DNA of 14,891 bases from positions 1 to 14,891 of the forward strand of contig JAJTHX010000227.1 of the NCBI GenBank assembly GCA_021300125.1, given 5' to 3'. This document shows positions 5,749 to 13,104 of this stretch, piece after piece (position 1 is the first letter of the stretch; every line of letters begins with the position of its first letter). Origin of the DNA: Betaproteobacteria bacterium (GTDB taxonomy: Bacteria; Pseudomonadota; Gammaproteobacteria; Burkholderiales; SG8-41). A program made the position numbers and the translations under genes. The notes below the pieces were generated by a model. That model made no database searches. It had not been told where the DNA came from and worked only from the letters and a program-made list of their open reading frames with translations.

Positions 5749-7880
5749 TGAATAAAAACAGGGCGTTACTGGCCATCATCGTAGTCGCCGCGGTGATCGC
5801 GTTTTTCGCCCTCGGGCTGCAGCGCTATCTGTCGCTGGAGTATTTCCAGTCGCAGCGCGGCGCAATCGAGGCGCTGGTCGCCGCGCACCCGCTGCGCGCG
5901 GGCCTGCTGTTTTTCGCGGCCTATGTCGCCGTCACCGGCCTCTCTCTGCCCGGCGCGGCGATCCTGACCCTGGTCGCCGGCGCGATCTTCGGCCTGCTCT
6001 GGGGCACCGTGATCGTGTCCTTCGCCTCGACGCTGGGCGCGACGCTGGCCTTTCTGGCGTCGCGCTTCCTGCTGCGCGACTGGGTACAGCAGAAATTCGG
6101 CGACCGCCTGCGCACTGTCAACGAAGGCGTCGCGCGCGAAGGCGGCTTCTACCTGTTCGCGCTGCGCCTGGTGCCGGTGTTTCCGTTTTTCGCGGTGAAC
6201 CTGCTGATGGGCCTGACGCCGATGCGCACCTGGACCTATTGCTGGGTCAGCCAGCTCGGCATGTTCGCCGGCACGGTGGTTTACGTGTATGCCGGGACCC
6301 AGCTCGGCGAGTTCCGGATATCGGCAGGACTGATCGGCGCATTCGTGCTGCTCGGCCTGTTCCCGCTGCTGGCCAAAAAAATGCTCGATGCGCTGAAGGC
6401 GCGCAAGGTCTATGCCGGCTGGAAAAAACCCGCGCGCTTTGACCGCAACCTGGTAGTGATCGGCGCCGGCGCGGCCGGACTGGTCTCGGCCTACATTGCC
6501 GCAGCGGTCAAGGCCAAGGTCACGCTGGTGGAAAAACACCGCATGGGTGGCGACTGCCTGAACACCGGCTGCGTGCCATCGAAAGCACTGATCAAGTCGG
6601 CCAAGCTGGCGGCCACAATGCGCAGGGCGAGCCATTACGGCCTGAAGGACAGCAGTGCCGATTTTGATTTCGCCGAGGTCATGGAGCGCGTGCAGCGGGT
6701 GATCCGCGACATCGAGCCGCATGATTCGGTCGAGCGCTATACCCGGCTGGGCGTGGAATGCCTCGAGGGCGAGGCGAACATCACCTCGCCGTGGTCGGTC
6801 GAAATCCGGACCGCCGCCGGCAAGCAGACGCTGACCACGCGCGGCATCGTCATTGCCGCCGGCGCGCGGCCCTTGGTGCCGCCGATCCCCGGCATTGACG
6901 AGGTCGGCGCGCTGACCTCGGATACCGTGTGGAACCTGCGCGAACTGCCGAAGCGGCTGGTTGTGCTCGGCGGCGGGCCCATCGGCTGCGAGCTGACCCA
7001 GTGTTTCGCGCGCCTCGGTGCGCAGGTGACGCAGGTCGAAATGCTGCCCCGGCTGATGGTGCGGGAAGACCCGGAAATCTCGGCGGTGGTCGAGACGAGG
7101 TTCCGCGATGAAGGCATCCGCGTGCTCACCGGTCACCAGGCGCAGCGATTCGCCTTGGAAAACGGCGAGAAAGCGCTCTACTGCGAAGCCGGCGGCCAGT
7201 CTGTGCGCATCGCCTTCGACGCCGTGCTCTGCGCGGTGGGCCGCGTCGCCAACACCAGCGGTTATGGCCTGGATGCACTCGGCATTCCGGTGACCAAGGC
7301 ACGCACCGTGGAAGTCAACGAGTTCATGCAGACGAAGTACCCCAACATCCTCGCCTGCGGCGATGTCGCCGGACCGTACCAGTTCACCCACACCGCGGCG
7401 CACACTGCCTGGTACGCGGCAGTCAACGGCCTCTTCGGCAGCCTCGGTAAATTCCGCGCCGATTTTTCCGTGATTCCCTGGGCCACCTTCACTGACCCCG
7501 AAGTCGCCCGCGTCGGCCTCAACGAAACCGAGGCGGGGGACCGGAATATCCCCTACGAAGTCACCATCTACGGCATCGACGACCTCGACCGCGCCATCGC
7601 CGACGGCAACGCCCACGGCCTGGTGAAAGTGCTGACCGTGCCCGGCCGCGACAGAATCCTCGGCGCCACGATAGTCGGCGAGCACGCCGGCGACCTCATC
7701 ACCGAACTCGTGCTGGCGATGAAGCACGGCATCGGCCTCAACAAGATACTCGGCACCATCCACATCTACCCGACGCTGGCCGAAGCCAGCAAATACGTGG
7801 CCGGCAACTGGAAACGCGCCCACGCCCCGAAACGATTGCTGGAATGGGTGGAGCGGTTTCACGCCTGGCGCCGAGGCTGA
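5748..7880 (+). CDS. TVP38/TMEM64 membrane domain fused to a mercuric-reductase-like FAD disulfide oxidoreductase
   Basis: A 710-residue fusion. Residues 1 to about 225 form a multi-helix TVP38/TMEM64 (DedA-like) membrane domain: a first helix at 6-24, ALRLVPVFPFFAVNLLMG at 138-155, and a last helix near 192-209. From about 234 it is a class I pyridine nucleotide-disulfide oxidoreductase: FAD motif VVIGAGAAGL (236-245), redox pair C270-LNTG-C275, NAD(P)H motif LGGGPIG (407-413), and ACGDVAGPYQFTHTA for the FAD ribityl. The C-terminal HIYPTLAEA (672-680) has Tyr674 where dihydrolipoamide dehydrogenases have the catalytic His. The start overlaps the preceding stop (TAATG), and AAGGA lies 6 bases upstream. 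It is the last gene of the first block. By context it could reduce an arsenical or a thiol/quinone partner at the membrane. Domains are clear; the substrate is not. Confidence 0.9.
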   Translation: MNKNRALLAIIVVAAVIAFFALGLQRYLSLEYFQSQRGAIEALVAAHPLRAGLLFFAAYVAVTGLSLPGAAILTLVAGAIFGLLWGTVIVSFASTLGATLAFLASRFLLRDWVQQKFGDRLRTVNEGVAREGGFYLFALRLVPVFPFFAVNLLMGLTPMRTWTYCWVSQLGMFAGTVVYVYAGTQLGEFRISAGLIGAFVLLGLFPLLAKKMLDALKARKVYAGWKKPARFDRNLVVIGAGAAGLVSAYIAAAVKAKVTLVEKHRMGGDCLNTGCVPSKALIKSAKLAATMRRASHYGLKDSSADFDFAEVMERVQRVIRDIEPHDSVERYTRLGVECLEGEANITSPWSVEIRTAAGKQTLTTRGIVIAAGARPLVPPIPGIDEVGALTSDTVWNLRELPKRLVVLGGGPIGCELTQCFARLGAQVTQVEMLPRLMVREDPEISAVVETRFRDEGIRVLTGHQAQRFALENGEKALYCEAGGQSVRIAFDAVLCAVGRVANTSGYGLDALGIPVTKARTVEVNEFMQTKYPNILACGDVAGPYQFTHTAAHTAWYAAVNGLFGSLGKFRADFSVIPWATFTDPEVARVGLNETEAGDRNIPYEVTIYGIDDLDRAIADGNAHGLVKVLTVPGRDRILGATIVGEHAGDLITELVLAMKHGIGLNKILGTIHIYPTLAEASKYVAGNWKRAHAPKRLLEWVERFHAWRRG

Positions 7881-8193
7881 ATGTCGCCAGCGGTTTTGAA
7901 CTTAAACCCCTTGTGAGCCGCCGAGCAGCACAGCGGTTTCGGGGGATGTCGGCGAGCACTGGGCGAGCAGCGCAAGCCTCACCCGCAGCAACACAGCATC
8001 TCGCCCACGGCGATGGCCATCTTCGAGCGCTCACGCGAGTTGCGCAGCCGCCCGAAATCGCGAGCAGCACAGGGCAGCCCGGAGGGCCGGCGAGCCAGGG
8101 CGGCCTTTTCTTTGGTTACTTTCTTTTGGCCGCACAAAAGAAAGTGACTAGCCGCCGGGCTACCCCCGGCGAACTTGACTCTGCAATGACACT
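7881..8193. other. 313-bp noncoding gap between the two blocks of the arsS locus
   Basis: No convincing gene is present. A reading frame across it (7844-8197) has no family features and unusual composition. The gap holds a 12-bp direct repeat, CGAGCAGCACAG (7922-7933 and 8061-8072), and a related partial copy near 7964. At its right end are two adjacent hairpins (see 8115-8171). No strong promoter is evident before the DUF547 gene, so the downstream genes may depend on read-through from upstream. Confidence 0.6.
8115..8171. repeat. Paired inverted repeats, likely a dispersed intergenic element
   Basis: The first hairpin has arms GTTACTTTCTTTTG (8115-8128) and CAAAAGAAAGTGAC (8135-8148), matching at 13 of 14 positions with a 6-base loop. 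The second has CGCCGGG (8153-8159) and CCCGGCG (8165-8171), perfect over 7 bp with a 5-base loop. From memory, very similar TTTCTTTGGTTACTTTCTTT elements occur in many copies between genes of beta- and gammaproteobacteria. This is an inference without a search. Such an element could act as a transcript-end or mRNA-stability structure between the two gene blocks. Confidence 0.55.
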
Positions 8194-9030
8194 ATGAATA
8201 TGAGAAAAATTCTCCTCACTCTCCTGCTTGCAGCACTACCCCTGACGGCGCACGCCCAATCCTTCGACCACGACCACAAAGCCTGGTCCGCCATGCTGAA
8301 AAGGCACGTTGTCCTCATCGACGGCGGCAAGGCCTCGCAGGTGCGCTACGCCGGCTTCGCGCAGGACCGCGGCGAACTCAAGGCCTACCTTGCAACGCTG
8401 TCCAGGGTTACGCCGGCCGAATTCAATGCCTGGGACAAGGCGCGGCAGATGGCCTTCCTGATCAATGCCTACAACGCCTTCACGATCGAAAAAATCCTGA
8501 CGCGTTACCCGAACATCCAGTCCATCTGGGACTTCGGCAAGGTCTTCGGCAACCCGTTCAAGGACCGCTACTTCACTCTGCTCGGCCGCGGTTTCTCGCT
8601 CGACATGATCGAGCACGACACGCTGCGCAAACCCGGCGTCTACGACGAACCGCGCGTGCATTTCGCGGTGAACTGCGCCTCGGTGGGCTGCCCGATGCTG
8701 CGTGAGGAAGCCTATGTCGCCGCGCGACTCGACGCACAGCTGGAAGAGCAGACGCGACGCTTCCTGTCCGACCGCAGCCGCAACCGCTACAACGCGCGGG
8801 ACAATGCGCTGGAGGTTTCCGAAATCTTCAGATGGTTCAGCGTGGACTGGACCAGCGGCTACCGTGGCCTGGAAGGGAAAACACCGCCGATCACCTCGCG
8901 CGAGCAGTGGTTCGGGCGGCATGCGGCCCTGCTTGCGGACAGCGCCGAGCATCAGGCCCTGCTGCGGTCGGGCCAGTTCCCGCTGCGCCATCTCGACTAT
9001 GATTGGACGCTCAATAACGCCCGAAAATGA
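8194..9030 (+). CDS. Exported DUF547 domain protein
   Basis: A 278-residue protein with a Sec signal peptide (MRKILLTLLLAALPLTAHA, cleavage probably after residue 21), so it is likely periplasmic. The DUF547 core is evident: AWDKARQMAFLINAYNAFTI (79-98), SIWDFGKVFGNPFKD (110-124), LLGRGFSLDMIEHDTLR (129-145), and VHFAVNCASVGCPML (155-169) with conserved cysteines 161 and 166. The biochemical activity of DUF547 is not established. The conserved Cys and His have led to suggestions of a hydrolase or thiol-type enzyme. Two ATGs, at 8194 and 8200, are possible; neither has a clear ribosome-binding site, and both give the same mature protein. It is followed after 6 bp by the transferase pair, so it belongs with them. 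Family call is firm; its role in the pathway is inferred from context. Confidence 0.88.
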   Translation: MNMRKILLTLLLAALPLTAHAQSFDHDHKAWSAMLKRHVVLIDGGKASQVRYAGFAQDRGELKAYLATLSRVTPAEFNAWDKARQMAFLINAYNAFTIEKILTRYPNIQSIWDFGKVFGNPFKDRYFTLLGRGFSLDMIEHDTLRKPGVYDEPRVHFAVNCASVGCPMLREEAYVAARLDAQLEEQTRRFLSDRSRNRYNARDNALEVSEIFRWFSVDWTSGYRGLEGKTPPITSREQWFGRHAALLADSAEHQALLRSGQFPLRHLDYDWTLNNARK

Positions 9031-9036
9031 CCCTGC

Positions 9037-9723
9037 ATGACCCTGTCGATCATCGTCCCGGTGTTGAACGAAGCAGAGGGCATCGTTGCCTCGCTGCAGG
9101 CCCTGGAGCCGCTGCGCGAACGCGGCTGCGAGGTCATCGTGGTGGACGGCGGCAGCAGCGACAACACGGTGGCGCTCGCCATCCCTCTGGCTGACCAGCT
9201 GCTCGTCACCGGCGCCGGGCGCGCGCGCCAGATGAATGCCGGCGCCGCCGCGGCAATCAAGGAAATCCTGTGCTTCCTGCATGCCGACACCCGCCTGCCC
9301 GAGGCCGCCGACGGGCTGATCCGCGCGGGGCTTGCGCGCAGCCGGCGCAGCTGGGGACGGTTCGATGTGCGCATTGAGGGGCGCCATCCGCTGCTGCGCG
9401 TGGTGGCGACGCTGATGAACTGGCGCTCACGGCTAACCGGCATCGCCACCGGCGACCAGGCGATGTTTGTCACCCGCACGCTGTTCGAGGCCGCGGGCCG
9501 CTTTCCCGAAATCGCGCTGATGGAGGACATCGCGTTCAGCCACCTGCTCCAACGCTACGGACCGCCGCTGTGCATCGCCCATCGCCTGAGCACCTCGGGC
9601 CGGCGCTGGGAGAAGCACGGCGTGCTGCGCACCGTGGTCCTGATGTGGCGGCTGCGCCTCGCCTACCGGCTGGGCGCCGATCCGGATCAGTTGGCTGCGC
9701 GTTATGTCCGCCACGACCGCTGA
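9037..9723 (+). CDS. TIGR04283-type glycosyltransferase (arsenosugar biosynthesis-associated, GT2 fold)
   Basis: A 228-residue family 2 glycosyltransferase-like protein. It opens with SIIVPVLNEAEGI (4-16), then VDGGSSDNT (36-44) for the nucleotide, GRARQMNAGA (61-70), LHADT (81-85, the metal-binding DxD-equivalent), ATGDQAMFV (137-145), and LMEDIAFS (161-168), where the acidic pair is the likely catalytic region. This pattern matches the family named transferase 2, rSAM/selenodomain-associated, now annotated as arsenosugar glycosyltransferase. No membrane segment is evident, so it is probably cytosolic or membrane-peripheral. It starts 6 bp after the DUF547 stop and overlaps the next gene by 20 bases. 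Expected role: transfer of a sugar or sugar-like unit during assembly of an arsenosugar-like product. Family is firm; donor and acceptor are unknown. Confidence 0.88.
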   Translation: MTLSIIVPVLNEAEGIVASLQALEPLRERGCEVIVVDGGSSDNTVALAIPLADQLLVTGAGRARQMNAGAAAAIKEILCFLHADTRLPEAADGLIRAGLARSRRSWGRFDVRIEGRHPLLRVVATLMNWRSRLTGIATGDQAMFVTRTLFEAAGRFPEIALMEDIAFSHLLQRYGPPLCIAHRLSTSGRRWEKHGVLRTVVLMWRLRLAYRLGADPDQLAARYVRHDR

Positions 9724-10333
9724 AACTGCGATCCTGGTGTTCGCAAAGGCGCCGCTGGCGGGATACGCCAAAACCCGGCTGATCCCGCTGCTCGGTGCCG
9801 AGGGCGCAGCACAGGCGCAGACGCAACTGCTGCGGCACAGCCTCGCCACCGCCGCTTCCGCGGCGCCGCGGCAACTGCAGCTGTGGTGCGATCCGGATAC
9901 CACGCACCCGGAGCTGCAGGCGGCGACTGCGCGCTTCGGCGCAACACTGCAGACTCAGCTGGGTGCCGACCTCGGCGCGCGCATGGCCCATGGTTTTGGC
10001 ATGGCGCTGGCGGAGGTGCCTGCGGCGATCTGCATCGGCACCGACTGCCCCGCCCTCACCGTCGCGCACCTGCAGCAGGCGGCGGCACGGTTGCGCGATG
10101 GCTGCGCCGCGGTGCTGGTGCCGGCCGAAGACGGCGGCTATGCGCTGATCGGACTGCGTCGCCCGGTCCAGGACATATTCAGCGGCATCGAATGGGGCAG
10201 CGACCGCGTGCTGGCGCAAACCCGTGAGCGCTTGCGCGCGCGCGGCCTGCGCTGGGGTGAACTCGAAACCCTGTGGGATGTCGATCGACCCGCAGACTGG
10301 CTGCGCCTGCTGCGCAGCGGCTTGCTCTCCTGA
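9704..10333 (+). CDS. TIGR04282-type transferase (arsenosugar biosynthesis-associated, CofC/nucleotidyltransferase-like)
   Basis: A 209-residue protein of the GT-A/nucleotidyltransferase-like fold. The family marks are FAKAPLAGYAKTRL (13-26, the nucleotide-binding loop), QLGADLGARM (85-94), IGTDCP (111-116), PAEDGGYALIGL (140-151), and IFSGIEWGSDRVL (158-170). This is the family called transferase 1, rSAM/selenodomain-associated. It resembles CofC and may activate a small molecule with a nucleotide rather than transfer a sugar. The ATG at 9704 lies 20 bases inside the upstream transferase gene in another frame, implying translational coupling and perhaps a complex. It is the last gene of the arsS locus; a 259-bp AT-richer gap follows. 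Confidence 0.88.
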   Translation: MSATTAETAILVFAKAPLAGYAKTRLIPLLGAEGAAQAQTQLLRHSLATAASAAPRQLQLWCDPDTTHPELQAATARFGATLQTQLGADLGARMAHGFGMALAEVPAAICIGTDCPALTVAHLQQAAARLRDGCAAVLVPAEDGGYALIGLRRPVQDIFSGIEWGSDRVLAQTRERLRARGLRWGELETLWDVDRPADWLRLLRSGLLS

Positions 10334-10457
10334 TTGCCCTTACCCGGAACCCGCTGGCGCAATTACAACAGGCACGACGCAAAAGATTTATGTTTCAAAA
10401 ACAATTACTTAATCGCGATGGCCCGCCCAGCCCCAATGGCCTTTAGGGAAAATCTTG

Positions 10458-10486
10458 TTGCCTTTTACGGGGCCTTGGGGAAGAAT
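10458..10486 (+). promoter_or_regulatory. Weak candidate promoter before the Rieske oxygenase gene
   Basis: TTGCCT (10458-10463, four of six to -35) and AAGAAT (10481-10486, four of six to -10) are separated by 17 bases. This would leave a leader of about 100 bases before the start at 10593. The surrounding 259-bp gap (10334-10592) is locally AT-rich and has no gene I would defend. It also holds GGGGCCTT (10469-10476) facing AAGGCCCC (10547-10554), a perfect 8-bp inverted repeat with a long loop that could fold in the leader. Confidence 0.3.
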
Positions 10487-10592
10487 GGCGCCTCTTTTTT
10501 GCCATCCCGGCCATCGCTGGAAAACCCTTTTAGAATCAGGCCCTTGAAGGCCCCCTGACAGGTCACCCAACCGCCGCAATACACACCGCTGC

Positions 10593-11693
10593 ATGTCCGA
10601 CCTCTCCAGCGTTGCCGCGCTCGACGCGTCCTCCTCGACGCAACTCCCGGTTCATTGGTATTTCGATCCACAAATCCACGCGCTCGAACTGCAGCGGCTG
10701 TTCGAACGCGGTCCCGGTTATGTCGGCCATGAACTGATGGTGCCGAACCGCGGCGATTACCACGCGCTCGCCTGGCTCGACAACGCGCAGGCGCTGGTAC
10801 GCAACGACGGCGGCGTCGAACTGATCTCCAACATCTGCCGCCATCGCCAGGCGGTGATCCTCAAGGACCGCGGCAACACGCAGAACATCATCTGCCCGCT
10901 GCACCGCTGGACCTATGGTCTCGACGGCAAGCTCCTGGGCGCGCCGCATTTTCCGGAAACCCCCTGCCTGGACCTCGCGCGCACGCCGCTGCAGAACTGG
11001 AACGGCCTGCTTTTCGCCGGCCGCCGCGACATCGCGCGGGACCTCGCCGGGCTCGGCGTGATGAAGGATCTTGATTTCAGCGGCTACATGCTCGACCGCG
11101 TCGAGATCGACGAATACGCCTGCAACTGGAAAACCTTCATCGAGGTGTACCTCGAGGACTACCACGTCGAGCCCTTCCATCCGGGCCTCGGGCGCTTCGT
11201 CAATGTCAACGATCTGCGCTGGGAATTCGGCGACTGGTATAGCGTGCAGACCTGCGGCGTCGCCAACCGCCTGGCACGACCGGGCAGCCCGGTCTATCAG
11301 CGCTGGCATGAGCAGGTCTTGCGCTACGGTGGAGGCGAACAGCCCGCACACGGCGCGATCTGGCTGACCTATTTCCCCAACATCACGGTGGAGTGGTATC
11401 CGCATGTGCTGGTAGTGAGCACGGTGGTGCCGCGCGGCCCCGAGGCCTGCAGCAACGTGGTCGAGTTCTACTACCCCGAAGACATTGCCCTGTTCGAACG
11501 CGAGTTCGTCGAGGCCGAGCAGGCGGCCTATCGCGAGACGGCGGTTGAAGATGCCGAAATCATCGCCCGCATGACCGAAGGACGCCGCGCCCTGTGGAAA
11601 CAGGGCCGCAACGAGGTCGGTCCGTACCAGTCGCCCTACGAGGACGGCATGCTGCACTTTCACCAGTTCCTGCGGCGGGAACTGGCACCGTAA
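10593..11693 (+). CDS. Rieske [2Fe-2S] non-heme iron oxygenase, alpha subunit
   Basis: A 366-residue oxygenase component. The Rieske cluster ligands are C82-R-H84 (SNICRHRQ) and C101-P-L-H104 (IICPLHRWTY). The catalytic domain has NWKTFIEVYLEDYHVEPFH, with His191 and His196 as mononuclear iron ligands. A third carboxylate probably comes from the C-terminal YEDGMLHFHQFL region or nearby. The layout resembles the choline/carnitine monooxygenase-like branch more than classical aromatic dioxygenases: no beta subunit gene is adjacent, and the protein is short. No reductase or ferredoxin gene lies in the window. It stands alone between two noncoding gaps. The start ATG at 10593 has no strong ribosome-binding site. 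The substrate cannot be told from sequence. Confidence 0.9.
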   Translation: MSDLSSVAALDASSSTQLPVHWYFDPQIHALELQRLFERGPGYVGHELMVPNRGDYHALAWLDNAQALVRNDGGVELISNICRHRQAVILKDRGNTQNIICPLHRWTYGLDGKLLGAPHFPETPCLDLARTPLQNWNGLLFAGRRDIARDLAGLGVMKDLDFSGYMLDRVEIDEYACNWKTFIEVYLEDYHVEPFHPGLGRFVNVNDLRWEFGDWYSVQTCGVANRLARPGSPVYQRWHEQVLRYGGGEQPAHGAIWLTYFPNITVEWYPHVLVVSTVVPRGPEACSNVVEFYYPEDIALFEREFVEAEQAAYRETAVEDAEIIARMTEGRRALWKQGRNEVGPYQSPYEDGMLHFHQFLRRELAP

Positions 11694-11703
11694 TCCGGAA
11701 AAT

Positions 11704-11773
11704 AATCAATTAAATCAAAAGCTTGAATTGATTCTCCAGCAGCCCTTGCTGGATCACGGTGCTGCCGGCAGCA
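11704..11773. promoter_or_regulatory. Cluster of inverted repeats between the Rieske and sulfurtransferase genes
   Basis: Three structures lie in a row. AATCAATT (11704-11711) faces AATTGATT (11726-11733), a perfect 8-bp AT-rich repeat with 14 bases between. TCCAGCA (11735-11741) and TGCTGGA (11747-11753) make a perfect 7-bp hairpin. TGCTGCCGGCAGCA (11760-11773) is a perfect 14-bp palindrome. The first looks like an operator and the second and third like transcript-end or protein-binding sites; none has a T-tract. A poor promoter match, TTGATT then TACCTT with 16 bases between, follows near 11790-11820. The rest of the 161-bp gap shows nothing else. Confidence 0.4.
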
Positions 11774-11854
11774 TGTTCGGCGCTTGATTTTCGTTCGCCG
11801 TTTGCTACCTTTGCCCCCTCCTGCGAATCCCGTTCCTCCCTTCCAGACGCCGCA

Positions 11855-12706
11855 ATGCCTTACTCCACCCTGATCAGCGTCGCTGACGCTGCCGAACACC
11901 TGCGCGACCCCGACTGGGTGTTCTGCGACTGCCGCCACGACCTCGCCGATTACAGCGCTGGCTACCGCGACTATCGCAACGGCCACATCCCCGGCGCGCG
12001 CTTCCTGCATCTCGATGTGGATCTCTCCGGCCCCAAGACCGGGCTCAACGGTCGCCATCCGCTGCCGCATCCGGCCACGTTCAGCCTGCGCCTGGGCGCC
12101 TTGGGCATCGATAACGGCAAGCAGGTTGTCGCCTACGACGACAGCGGCGGACCCTACGCGGCGCGGCTGTGGTGGATGCTGCGCTGGCTGGGACATGAAA
12201 ACGTCGCCGTACTCGACGGCGGCTGGTCGGCCTGGAGCCGGGCCAAGCTGCCATACACGGTCGAGCAGCCGCAGTTTCCGGCGGCGATGTTCGCCGGCAA
12301 GCCCCGGGCCGATATCGCGGTGGACAGCCAGCAGGTGCTGTCGCAGCTGAACAATCCGCAGGCAAGGATTGTCGATGCCCGAGCTGCCGACCGCTTCCGG
12401 GGCGAAGACGAAACCCTCGATCCGGTGGCCGGCCACATCCCCGGCGCGCTGAACCGGCCGTTCAAGCTCAACCTCGGCGAGGACGGCTGCTTCAAGCCGC
12501 AGGCTGCATTGAAGTCCGAATTCACGGCGCTGCTCAACGGTACTGCGCCACCCTCGGTGATCCACCAGTGCGGCTCCGGTGTCACCGCCTGCCACAACCT
12601 GCTCGCGATGGAGGCTGCAGGCTTGACGGGCTCGCGGCTGTATCCGGGTTCATGGAGCGAATGGATCAGCGACCGCCGCAGGCCGGTGGCCACCGGCGTA
12701 ACCTGA
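11855..12706 (+). CDS. sseA: Two-domain sulfurtransferase (3-mercaptopyruvate/thiosulfate type)
   Basis: A 283-residue tandem rhodanese. The N-terminal domain is the non-catalytic copy: GHIPGARFLHLDVDLSG (43-59) and AYDDSGGPYAARLWW (93-107), with Asp where the active Cys would be. The C-terminal domain (about 160-278) has GHIPGALNRPF (193-203) and the active loop C239-GSGVTA. CGSGVTA is typical of 3-mercaptopyruvate sulfurtransferases, whereas true thiosulfate rhodaneses usually have CRKGVTA. It moves a sulfane sulfur to thiols or cyanide in the cytosol; no signal peptide is seen. I chose the ATG at 11855 because upstream residues in the frame lack rhodanese features. It sits near sulfide dehydrogenase genes, so a role in handling sulfane sulfur is plausible. 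The symbol is by family likeness. Confidence 0.87.
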   Translation: MPYSTLISVADAAEHLRDPDWVFCDCRHDLADYSAGYRDYRNGHIPGARFLHLDVDLSGPKTGLNGRHPLPHPATFSLRLGALGIDNGKQVVAYDDSGGPYAARLWWMLRWLGHENVAVLDGGWSAWSRAKLPYTVEQPQFPAAMFAGKPRADIAVDSQQVLSQLNNPQARIVDARAADRFRGEDETLDPVAGHIPGALNRPFKLNLGEDGCFKPQAALKSEFTALLNGTAPPSVIHQCGSGVTACHNLLAMEAAGLTGSRLYPGSWSEWISDRRRPVATGVT

Positions 12707-12725
12707 GACCGCGGACGACAGGCCG

Positions 12726-13100
12726 GTGCGACTGCTGCTCGCCGACCTTGTCCTGATCCTGCATTTCGCGATCGCGCTGTTCATCGTCGGCGCGCTGCCG
12801 CTGGTCTGGCTGGGCGCAGCCGCAGGCTGGCGCTGGGTGCGCCATTTCGGCTTCCGCGTGCTGCACCTGTTCGCCATTCTCCTCGTCGCCGCACAGGCCG
12901 TGGCCGGCCTGTGGTGTCCGCTGACGCTGCTGGAGGACGCGTTGCGCGGAGGACCCGGCGAGCGCAGCTTCATCGCGCGCTGGGTGCATGCCCTGCTCTA
13001 TTACGACCTGCCGCTGTGGGTGTTCACCGCGGCCTATATCGCCTTTGCCGCGCTGGTGGTATTGACCTGGTGGCGGGTGCCGCCACAGCGGCGCCATTAA
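12726..13100 (+). CDS. DUF2784 small membrane protein
   Basis: A 124-residue integral membrane protein starting at a GTG. Hydrophobic helices are at about 4-31, 43-62 and 95-115. The family signature is CPLTLLEDALR (64-74), followed by a loop and FIARWVHALLYYDLPLWVF (82-100), typical of DUF2784. The function of the family is unknown. It begins 19 bp after the sulfurtransferase stop, so the two may be cotranscribed. A weak AGG lies 4 bases before the GTG. A strong GC hairpin follows its stop codon. Confidence 0.82.
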   Translation: MRLLLADLVLILHFAIALFIVGALPLVWLGAAAGWRWVRHFGFRVLHLFAILLVAAQAVAGLWCPLTLLEDALRGGPGERSFIARWVHALLYYDLPLWVFTAAYIAFAALVVLTWWRVPPQRRH

Positions 13101-13104
13101 AGCA

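Noticed and set aside
5766..7862. Long antisense open frame of 698 codons
   Set aside because: It mirrors the TVP38-flavoprotein gene almost exactly, has biased composition and no motifs, so it is a shadow of the real gene.
5748..7880. Flavoprotein as dihydrolipoamide dehydrogenase
   Set aside because: The catalytic His of the C-terminal HxHPTxxE motif is replaced by Tyr674, and no dehydrogenase complex genes are nearby.
7844..8197. Open frame of 117 codons across the intergenic gap
   Set aside because: It overlaps the end of the flavoprotein gene and runs through the hairpin repeats. Its sequence has no domain, and such frames arise from repeat elements.
10334..10558. Small open frame of 74 codons after the TIGR04282 gene
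   Set aside because: It has no ribosome-binding site and no recognisable family, and it lies in the locally AT-rich noncoding gap.
10563..12595. Antisense frames opposite the Rieske and sulfurtransferase genes
   Set aside because: Both plus-strand genes have complete catalytic motifs; the opposite frames have none.
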